Source of the DNA: Clostridium aciditolerans
Lineage (GTDB): Bacteria; Bacillota; Clostridia; Clostridiales; Clostridiaceae
Direction of reading: 5' to 3'
Length of the DNA stretch: 58,713 nt
NCBI RefSeq assembly: GCF_016316925.1
Contig: NZ_JAEEGB010000016.1
Span: forward strand, 1 to 58,713
The first letter of the stretch is position 1. Every line of letters begins with the position of its first letter. The notes under the pieces were generated by a model. The model had not been told where the DNA came from. It was given only the letters and a program-made list of their open reading frames with translations, and ran no database searches. This document shows positions 52,357-58,713 of this stretch, piece by piece. Made by a program: the position numbers and the translations under genes.

Positions 52357-54072
52357 ATGAAAAAGAAATTAATGTTATCTATGCTGGCTACTTTGATTTT
52401 TGGTATGCTTATTATTACTACATTGTTTATATTTATTGAGAACTACCAATACAAGGAAAACATTAAGGAAATCTTAAAAGCCAACAATGATATAATAATA
52501 AACGTTTTAAAAAATGAAAATATATCAAATAAACAAGCATTTTTTAAGGAAAACTTTAAGAATGAAGCTGTTAGGGAGACTTTTATAGATAAAAACGGTA
52601 AGGTATTAAGTGATTCAATTGCAAATCCGGAAGATATGGATAATCACAATAGCAGAAAAGAGGTTCAAGATGCAAGGAAATACGGAGATGGGTATAGTGT
52701 AAGACATAGCTTCACATTAGGACAGGATACAGTATATTTTGCAACTGTATTTGGAGATGGTTATGTAGTAAGAAGTTCTGTAACTATACAGGCAATTAGA
52801 GGAATTGAAGGCAAATATTCAAAGTATTATTTGGCGATTATTATTATTTCTATTATTCTTTCAATAATATTTGCTTCTAAATTATCTCATTCTATTGTGA
52901 GACCTATAAGAAATCTGGAGTTTACAACTTCTAGGATAGCTCAGGGAGAGTTGTATAGAAGGGTAAATATATATTCTAATAATGAAATTGGGCAGTTAGG
53001 AAAAACCTTTAATAATATGGCGGATAAGCTGCAAGAGACAATAAAAGATTCTCTAGATAAGCAAAATAAGCTCGAAGCTATACTACGAAGCATGGATAGT
53101 GGAGTTATTGCAATAGATAAAAATAGCAAAGTTATTATGATTAATCCTTATGCTAAAAGAATATTTGCTATAAATAAAGACATTATAGGCGAAAAGCTTA
53201 TGGATAATATAAGAGATTTTGAATTTGAAGATATATTTAATAATATCAACGATGAGTATAGAGAATTAAAGATATTATGGCCAAAAGAAAGAGAGCTGAG
53301 GGTCAGAACAGCAGATATTATAAGAGGTAAAGAAAAAATAGGTACAGTGGCAGTAGTTAATGATATTACTGATATTAAGAGGCTTGAAAATATGCGCTCT
53401 CAATTTGTTGCAAATGTTTCACATGAGCTTAAAACTCCGCTTACTTCCATAAAAGGTTTTGCTGAAACATTAAAATATGTGGATGATCCAGTAAATAGAG
53501 AAAAGTTTTTAGATATAATAAATGATGAGGCAGATAGATTAACAAGACTAATTAATGATATTTTAACTTTATCTAATATAGAAAATGAAATAGATGAAAA
53601 AGTAGAAGAGATTAAAGTAAATGATATTGTTAAAGATGTATACTATTTAATGAAGAATACTGCAGATAAGAAGAATATTAGGTTGTTTATTGCAGTAGAA
53701 GATGTTCCTAATTTATTGGGTAATAGTGATAGATTTAAGCAGATGATTATTAATTTGGTAGATAACGCTATAAAGTACACAGATCATAATGGTACAGTAA
53801 AAGTTGGAACAAAATATGAGAATAAGGAATGTATTATATGGGTTGAGGATACAGGAGTAGGAATACCCAAAGAGCATATTGGAAGATTGTTTGAGAGGTT
53901 CTATAGAGTGGATAAAGCCAGATCCAGGGTACAAGGGGGAACTGGTTTAGGGTTAGCTATAGTCAAACATATAGTAATGGCCTTTAATGGTATAATCGAA
54001 GTAGAAAGTGAAGTTAATAAAGGAAGTAAGTTTGTTGTTAAAATTCCTTGTAAAGCTCATAAGCAAACTTAA
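52357..54072 (+). CDS. phoR: Phosphate regulon sensor histidine kinase PhoR
   Basis: 571 residues. Membrane segment ~6-27, an extracytoplasmic domain ~28-157, second membrane segment ~158-175, HAMP ~176-228, PAS ~238-340, phosphoacceptor His356 in NVSHELKTPL, N-box NLVDNAIKYT, and G-boxes DTGVGIP and GGTGLGLAIV. The HAMP-PAS-kinase order is typical of PhoR/WalK-like enzymes; the PAS domain and pst neighbours support PhoR. GGTGG precedes the ATG at 52357. Terminated by a strong hairpin before pstS. Confidence 0.93.
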   Translation: MKKKLMLSMLATLIFGMLIITTLFIFIENYQYKENIKEILKANNDIIINVLKNENISNKQAFFKENFKNEAVRETFIDKNGKVLSDSIANPEDMDNHNSRKEVQDARKYGDGYSVRHSFTLGQDTVYFATVFGDGYVVRSSVTIQAIRGIEGKYSKYYLAIIIISIILSIIFASKLSHSIVRPIRNLEFTTSRIAQGELYRRVNIYSNNEIGQLGKTFNNMADKLQETIKDSLDKQNKLEAILRSMDSGVIAIDKNSKVIMINPYAKRIFAINKDIIGEKLMDNIRDFEFEDIFNNINDEYRELKILWPKERELRVRTADIIRGKEKIGTVAVVNDITDIKRLENMRSQFVANVSHELKTPLTSIKGFAETLKYVDDPVNREKFLDIINDEADRLTRLINDILTLSNIENEIDEKVEEIKVNDIVKDVYYLMKNTADKKNIRLFIAVEDVPNLLGNSDRFKQMIINLVDNAIKYTDHNGTVKVGTKYENKECIIWVEDTGVGIPKEHIGRLFERFYRVDKARSRVQGGTGLGLAIVKHIVMAFNGIIEVESEVNKGSKFVVKIPCKAHKQT

Positions 54073-54124
54073 TATGTTAAGTTAATGTTAAGTTTAACAA
54101 TATAAGCGTTGATTGAATATTTGT

Positions 54125-54163
54125 AAAAAGACCTTTGGAAATAGTGTTTTCAAAGGTCTTTTT
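54125..54163 (+). terminator. Terminator of phoPR
   Basis: AAAAAGACCTTTG (54125-54137) pairs perfectly with CAAAGGTCTTTTT (54151-54163). Confidence 0.85.
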
Positions 54164-54198
54164 ATATTAAGATGTACACAAATATAAATTATGAATTG

Positions 54199-54235
54199 TT
54201 AATTTTACTTAACCTGTGCATAATAATAGGTTAAC
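54199..54235 (+). promoter_or_regulatory. TTAA(C/T) direct repeats before pstS, possible Pho box
   Basis: TTAAT (54199-54203), TTAAC (54209-54213) and TTAAC (54231-54235) are spaced by 10 and 22 bases, i.e. near whole helical turns. This resembles the repeated TT-A-C units of Gram-positive PhoP sites. It lies 65-100 bases before the pstS start. Confidence 0.4.
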
Positions 54236-54299
54236 TTTAAGGGTATATTATAGTACATGTACAAAACAGTGCACAAAATTTCGAGGAGGGTTTACTATA

Positions 54300-55187
54300 A
54301 TGAAAAAAAGAAGTTTAAAAGTTATTATAGCTGCTATGGCGATAACAGTTGTGGCAGGAGCTTTTGTTGGATGTGGATCCAAACAGGAAGCAGCTAAGCC
54401 AGAAAGTAGTAAAACAGCATCAGGTTCTATAACTCTTGCAGGTTCAACAGCACTTCAACCATTAGCTGAGCAAGCCGGAAAAAAATTCATAGAGAAGAAC
54501 TCAGGTGCAACAATTAATGTTCAAGGTGGCGGAAGTGGTACTGGATTAAAATTAGTTTCAGAGGGAACAGCGGATATAGGAAACTCTGATATAGCAGCAG
54601 AAACAAAACTAGGTGCAGATAAGGCAAAAGAACTAGTTGATCATAAAGTATGTGCAATAGGATTTGCAATGGTAATTAACAAAGATGTTAAGGTAGATAG
54701 CTTAACAAAGGATCAAATACAGAAAATATTTACTGGTGAAATTACTAACTGGAAAGAAGTTGGTGGAGATGATGAGGTAATAAACTTAATACACAGACCT
54801 AGCTCATCAGGGACTAGAGCAACATTTAAGGATACAGTAATGGGTGGAAAAAATGAAAAAGACAGTTTAGGAATAACTCAAGACTCAAATGGTAGTGTTG
54901 AAAAGTCAATTGAATCAACAAAAGGATCTATAAGCTATTTAGCACTATCATATTTAACGGATGAAGTTAAGAAAAACGTAAAGATAGTTAAAATAGACGG
55001 AGTAGAAGCAAACAAAGACAATATAACATCAGGAAAATATCCATTTTGGTCATATGAACATATGTATACTAAAGGCGAAGCTAAAGATTTATCAAAAGCA
55101 TTTATTGAATATATGACAAGTGAAGAAAATAAACCTTTAATCGAAAAATTAGGATACATTCCAGCAAGTGATATTAAAACAAAGTAG
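54300..55187 (+). CDS. pstS: Phosphate-binding lipoprotein PstS
   Basis: 295 residues. Lipoprotein signal peptide with lipobox FVGC (cysteine near residue 25), then a phosphate-binding domain: SITLAGSTALQPLAE (first phosphate loop), NVQGGGSGTGLK, ADIGNSDI, RPSSSGTRATF. It captures phosphate on the outer membrane face and hands it to PstC/PstA. The ATG at 54300 is selected for its lipoprotein signal and GAGGAGGG site; the longer reading from 54216 crosses the promoter region. Confidence 0.96.
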   Translation: MKKRSLKVIIAAMAITVVAGAFVGCGSKQEAAKPESSKTASGSITLAGSTALQPLAEQAGKKFIEKNSGATINVQGGGSGTGLKLVSEGTADIGNSDIAAETKLGADKAKELVDHKVCAIGFAMVINKDVKVDSLTKDQIQKIFTGEITNWKEVGGDDEVINLIHRPSSSGTRATFKDTVMGGKNEKDSLGITQDSNGSVEKSIESTKGSISYLALSYLTDEVKKNVKIVKIDGVEANKDNITSGKYPFWSYEHMYTKGEAKDLSKAFIEYMTSEENKPLIEKLGYIPASDIKTK

Positions 55188-55193
55188 TTTAGT

Positions 55194-55224
55194 AGCTGGC
55201 TGCTAAAGCGGCCAGCTTTTTAAA
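55194..55224 (+). terminator. Partial terminator after pstS
   Basis: AGCTGGC (55194-55200) pairs with GCCAGCT (55211-55217), followed by TTTTT. It probably lowers expression of the downstream pst genes relative to pstS. Confidence 0.7.
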
Positions 55225-55267
55225 CTGTAACCTAAAGCAAAAATATAAAAAGTATATATAAATTCAA

Positions 55268-55331
55268 CTTTTATGCAAAGTTAAGAGTTAAGCTAGCCTA
55301 AATATTTAAATGGCTTAGCTTTGCATAAAAG
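55268..55331 (+). other. Long stem-loop between pstS and pstC
   Basis: CTTTTATGCAAAG (55268-55280) pairs perfectly with CTTTGCATAAAAG (55319-55331). It has no T-tract and stands 72 bases before pstC. A stability or processing element is plausible. Confidence 0.5.
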
Positions 55332-55403
55332 CTGAAAGATTTTAATATAGATAAATCTATTAAGCTGTTATTTTAAAAAATATTAATAGTAGAGGTTGGT
55401 AAT

Positions 55404-56297
55404 ATGAAGGAAAGGACATTATGGCAAAAATTAAAAAGTGAATATATAGGAAGAGGGTTTGCTTTGTTTTGTGGCCTACTAATAGTAGCTTTAACTATTA
55501 GTATAATAATTTTTGTGGCATCAAAAGGGTTAAGCACTTTTACTAAGCATGGATATTCATTAACAAACTTTTTGTTTAGCTCGGAGTGGAGTCCGGAAAG
55601 TGATATTCCTAAACTTGGTGCTCTTATATTTATTACAGGATCTACTTTTGTTTCTATAGGTGCTGTAATTATAAGTGCTCCGATAGGTATTGCATTAGCT
55701 GTATTTATGAATTATATATCTCCAAGAGTAGGAGAAAAGGTACTGCAGCCTGCACTTGAATTATTCGTTGGAATTCCATCAGTTGTATATGGTTGGATTG
55801 GATTTAGTGTATTGTTACCTTTTATAAAAAATAACTTTGGCGGAATAGGTTTCAGCTTAATAGCAGGTATTTTAGTTCTAAGTATTATGATTCTTCCAAC
55901 TATAGCTAGCATATCTTCTGATGCAGTAAAAACTATACCTAAAAGTTATCTAGAAGCTTCTTATGGACTAGGAGCTACGAGATGGCAAACAATAAGTAAG
56001 GTAATAGTACCAGCAGCTAAAAACGGAATCTTAACAGGTGTAGTTTTAGGACTGGCAAGAGCATTTGGAGAGGCTTTGGCTGTGCAAATGGTTATAGGTA
56101 ATTCTGTAAAATTTGCAAAGAACTTACTAAGTCCTACAGCTACTTTAACAAGTATTCTTACTATGGATATGGGAAATACGGTAGGAGGAACTGCATGGAA
56201 TGATGCACTATGGTCACTTGCATTTTTACTTCTAATTATATCTTTTGTATTTATATTGGTAATAAGAGCTATTGGAAAAAGAGGTGAAAGCAGATAA
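55404..56297 (+). CDS. pstC: Phosphate ABC transporter permease PstC
   Basis: 297 residues with six membrane spans. Binding-protein-dependent permease motif EASYGLGATRWQTISKVIVPAA (~189-210), and LGLARAFGEALAVQMVIGN. It forms the membrane channel with PstA. The ATG at 55404 follows AGAGG. Its stop codon overlaps the pstA start by one base (TAATG), so the two are translated together. Confidence 0.95.
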   Translation: MKERTLWQKLKSEYIGRGFALFCGLLIVALTISIIIFVASKGLSTFTKHGYSLTNFLFSSEWSPESDIPKLGALIFITGSTFVSIGAVIISAPIGIALAVFMNYISPRVGEKVLQPALELFVGIPSVVYGWIGFSVLLPFIKNNFGGIGFSLIAGILVLSIMILPTIASISSDAVKTIPKSYLEASYGLGATRWQTISKVIVPAAKNGILTGVVLGLARAFGEALAVQMVIGNSVKFAKNLLSPTATLTSILTMDMGNTVGGTAWNDALWSLAFLLLIISFVFILVIRAIGKRGESR

Positions 56298-57184
56298 TGG
56301 ATGCAAAATTAAAAGATAGGATATGGACAACAATTTTATATGGCATATCAATATTTGTTGTAGTGCTTTTAGTAGCCTTAATTGGATATATATTATTTAA
56401 AGGGGGAGATTGTCTTAAGCCATCCTTTCTATTTGGGAATCCAAAGATAGGAGAAGCTGGCGGAGGTATTGGTCCTCAACTCTTCAACTCCTTTTATATG
56501 TTGATTGTATCTTTAATTATAACAGTACCTTTTGGTGTTGGAGCAGGAATATACTTAGCGGAGTATGCTAAAGAGGGGTTCGTACTTAACTTTGTAAGAT
56601 TGTGTATTGAAACTATGGCATCTCTTCCTTCTATAGTAGTTGGATTATTTGGTCTCTTGGTGTTTGTTAATATGACTCACTGGGGATTTACATTGCTTTC
56701 AGGTGCACTTGCTATAACAGTATTAAATCTACCAGCACTAACAAGAGTTAGCGAAAATGCAATAAGAGAAGCAGGAAAGCCCGTTAAAGAAGCAAGTTTG
56801 GGACTTGGTGCAACACAGTGGCAGACTATAGTAAGAGTTATTCTTCCTTCAGCTATTCCACAGATTTTAACAGGAATAATACTTGCAGCTGGAAGAATAT
56901 TTGGTGAAGCAGCAGCATTGCTTTATACAGCGGGAATGAGTGCACCAATACTTCATTTTAATAATTTTAGTTTAATTGAAAAAACATCTCCATTTAGTCT
57001 TATGAGACCAGCGGAAACTTTAGCGGTTTATATATGGAAATTGAACTCAGAAGGTATGGTGCCAGATGCTGCTCAAATAGCAAATAGAGCTTCGGCAGTT
57101 CTAATTATAATGGTATTATTGTTTAACGTATCTGCTAGAATAATTGGTAAGAAAATATATCAATCTTATGCAGGTAAGAAATAA
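56297..57184 (+). CDS. pstA: Phosphate ABC transporter permease PstA
   Basis: 295 residues, six membrane spans. FGVGAGIYLAEYA, ETMASLPSIVVGLFGL, EASLGLGATQWQTIVRVILPSA (permease EAA-like loop) and AAGRIFGEAAALLYTAG are typical. Pairs with PstC as the phosphate channel. The start overlaps the pstC stop; pstB begins 12 bases after its own stop with an AAGGAGG site. Confidence 0.95.
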   Translation: MDAKLKDRIWTTILYGISIFVVVLLVALIGYILFKGGDCLKPSFLFGNPKIGEAGGGIGPQLFNSFYMLIVSLIITVPFGVGAGIYLAEYAKEGFVLNFVRLCIETMASLPSIVVGLFGLLVFVNMTHWGFTLLSGALAITVLNLPALTRVSENAIREAGKPVKEASLGLGATQWQTIVRVILPSAIPQILTGIILAAGRIFGEAAALLYTAGMSAPILHFNNFSLIEKTSPFSLMRPAETLAVYIWKLNSEGMVPDAAQIANRASAVLIIMVLLFNVSARIIGKKIYQSYAGKK

Positions 57185-57196
57185 GGAGGAAATTAT

Positions 57197-57946
57197 ATGG
57201 GTATAATGCAAACTAATAATCTTGACTTGTATTATGGGAATACTCAAGCTTTAAAAAAGATTAATTTAGATATAGAAAAAAATGCTGTTACAGCTTTAAT
57301 AGGACCATCTGGATGTGGAAAATCTACATTCTTAAGAACATTAAATAGAATGAACGATTTAATTGAATCTGTAAAAATAGAAGGAGAAGTTTTATTTGAA
57401 GCTAAGGACATATACAAAGATACTGATGTTATAGAATTAAGAAAAAGAGTTGGAATGGTGTTTCAAAAGCCTAATCCATTTCCAATGTCAATATATGACA
57501 ACATAGCATATGGACCTAGAATTCATGGAGTAAAGAATAAAAGTAAGTTAGATGAATTAGTAGAAAGCAGCTTAAAAGGTGCTGCTCTTTGGGATGAAGT
57601 AAAAGATAGACTAAATAGGAGTGCATTAGGTCTTTCCGGTGGGCAACAACAGAGATTATGCATAGCAAGAACTCTTGCTGTAGAGCCGGAAGTACTTCTT
57701 ATGGATGAGCCAACTTCTGCATTAGATCCTATATCTACTTTAAAAGTAGAAGAATTAATGGATGAGTTAAAGAAAAAGTATACTATAATAATTGTTACGC
57801 ATAATATGCAGCAGGCAGGTAGAATATCTGATTATACAGCGTTTTTCTTAAATGGTGAAATTGTAGAAAGTGGAATAACTGAAAATATCTTTTATAAACC
57901 TAAAGATAAGAGAACGGAAGACTATATAACAGGAAGATTCGGATAA
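57197..57946 (+). CDS. pstB: Phosphate ABC transporter ATP-binding protein PstB
   Basis: 249 residues, the PstB norm. Walker [10 protein letters not shown] (36-44), Q-loop in [18 protein letters not shown], signature LSGGQ (146-150), Walker B LLMDEP (167-172) and switch histidine in VTHNMQQA. It hydrolyses ATP to power phosphate import. The ATG at 57197 follows AAGGAGG. phoU follows after 70 bases. Confidence 0.97.
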   Translation: MGIMQTNNLDLYYGNTQALKKINLDIEKNAVTALIGPSGCGKSTFLRTLNRMNDLIESVKIEGEVLFEAKDIYKDTDVIELRKRVGMVFQKPNPFPMSIYDNIAYGPRIHGVKNKSKLDELVESSLKGAALWDEVKDRLNRSALGLSGGQQQRLCIARTLAVEPEVLLMDEPTSALDPISTLKVEELMDELKKKYTIIIVTHNMQQAGRISDYTAFFLNGEIVESGITENIFYKPKDKRTEDYITGRFG

Positions 57947-58016
57947 AAAGTACTAGTTAAATATTTTAAAATATAGCATAATATATATATAATATTGAAA
58001 AAAAAGAGGTGATATT

Positions 58017-58673
58017 ATGACAAGGACAGGATTTGATTTAGCGCTAGAAGAGCTGCATAACGATTTGCTTAGAATGGGAAGTATAGTAGAAAAACAAATA
58101 TATCAGTGTATGGAAGCTCTAGTAAAACAAGATGAACCCTTAGCAGAACAAATTATAAAAAATGATGATTTGGTAGATAAACTTAACAGGGAAATTGAAG
58201 ATAAGTGTATTAAATTGACAGCTAAGGAACAACCTCTTGCAAGAGATTTAAGAACTATATTTACTACCACTAAATTAGTTACAGATCTTGAAAGAATGGC
58301 AGATTATGCTGTGGATATAGCAAAGATAACTATAAGATTAAAAAATGAAAAGTACATTAAAGAATTAATAGATATACCGAAAATGGCGGTCATGGTTAAT
58401 GCTATGATAAGAAAATCTTTGGATTCATATGTTGCAGCAGATGTAGATGCTGCATACAAAGCATGTAAAATGGATGATGAAATAGATGAATTATATAAGA
58501 ATATTTTTAATGAGCTTTTAACTATAGCATCAAAAGATTTAAAAAATGTTAATCAGATAACTCAACTTTTATTTGTATGCAAGTACTTAGAAAGAGTTGC
58601 AGACCATGCAACTAATATATGTGAATGGACTATATATTTAGTAACAGGAGAACAAAAAGATCTTAACGAATAA
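58017..58673 (+). CDS. phoU: Phosphate-specific transport system accessory protein PhoU
   Basis: 218 residues, two three-helix PhoU repeats each with the metal-binding E/D-x-x-x-D pattern (LVTDLERMADYAVDIAK in the first, CKYLERVADHATNICEW in the second). It links the Pst transporter with PhoR and holds the kinase off when phosphate is plentiful. AGAGGTG precedes the ATG at 58017. Last gene of the operon; no terminator is visible in the remaining 40 bases. Confidence 0.96.
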   Translation: MTRTGFDLALEELHNDLLRMGSIVEKQIYQCMEALVKQDEPLAEQIIKNDDLVDKLNREIEDKCIKLTAKEQPLARDLRTIFTTTKLVTDLERMADYAVDIAKITIRLKNEKYIKELIDIPKMAVMVNAMIRKSLDSYVAADVDAAYKACKMDDEIDELYKNIFNELLTIASKDLKNVNQITQLLFVCKYLERVADHATNICEWTIYLVTGEQKDLNE

Positions 58674-58692
58674 ATAATTAAGGGCCAGCTTA

Positions 58693-58713
58693 TGAACTGC
58701 TCCCTGTCAAGTA
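58693..58713 (+). mobile_element. Possible terminal inverted repeat of an insertion sequence (window edge)
   Basis: The window ends in TGAACTGCTCCCTGTCAAGT, which is GC-richer than its surroundings and resembles the TGnACTG-type ends of IS3-family elements. The body would lie beyond the window, so this is a weak call from appearance alone. Confidence 0.25.

Overview
The window is AT-rich, low-GC Firmicute DNA and almost certainly comes from a Clostridium sensu stricto (cluster I) chromosome. The evidence is strong AGGAGG-type ribosome binding sites, frequent TTG and GTG starts, a T-box in front of alaS, and the sporulation block sigK ... ftsA-ftsZ-spoIIGA-sigE-sigG. From alaS to phoU the gene order matches, from memory, the corresponding locus of C. 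acetobutylicum, so this half is conserved core. The first ~16 kb and several intergenic gaps are accessory.

Layout. 1-312: 3' end of a 23S rRNA gene, two spacer stem-loops, tRNA-Asn and its terminator, with no 5S gene following. 488-7729: chemoreceptor, unknown helical protein, orphan AbiEii-type nucleotidyltransferase, VanRS-like two-component pair, and two convergent unknown genes. 7877-15311: AEC-family transporter, DeoR regulator, two paralogous MFS carriers, a PHP-domain phosphoesterase and a sugar isomerase-like TIM barrel. This looks like a sugar or polyol uptake module under a DeoR regulator, with palindromes and TGTGT repeats at its promoters. 16067-21353: flavin reductase-like protein behind a structured leader, rarA, a short-repeat protein, and a MoxR ATPase paired with a metallopeptidase/VWA protein.

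21463-25196: iscR-iscS-iscU for Fe-S cluster assembly, then a PRC-barrel protein overlapping an AI-2E-family permease gene. 25228-25750: a MITE-like inverted-repeat element, a consensus promoter and the alaS T-box leader. 25781-38262: housekeeping genes alaS, ireB, ruvX, a DUF1292 gene, fur, RNase J, ylbF, typA, mltG, trmR, trhP and udk. They cover translation, RNA decay, iron control, cell wall and tRNA U34 modification. 38323-50090: class B PBP, uninterrupted sigK, pilT, glycosyltransferase, ftsA, ftsZ, spoIIGA, sigE, sigG and a ymxH-like gene, joining septation to the sporulation sigma cascade. 50194-51608: nrdR and pgeF. 51649-58673: phoP-phoR and pstS-pstC-pstA-pstB-phoU for phosphate sensing and uptake. 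The last 21 bases may be the start of an insertion sequence.

The least explained parts are the MoxR/metallopeptidase-VWA cluster, the orphan AbiEii protein, the DeoR-linked promoters, an unlisted 44-residue gene with a foldable leader at 42513-42780, the multi-hairpin block after sigK (40854-41072), the leader before the flavin reductase gene (15958-16031), and the inverted repeats at 25228-25456 and 32575-32694. No clearly new multi-gene system can be proven from sequence reading alone.
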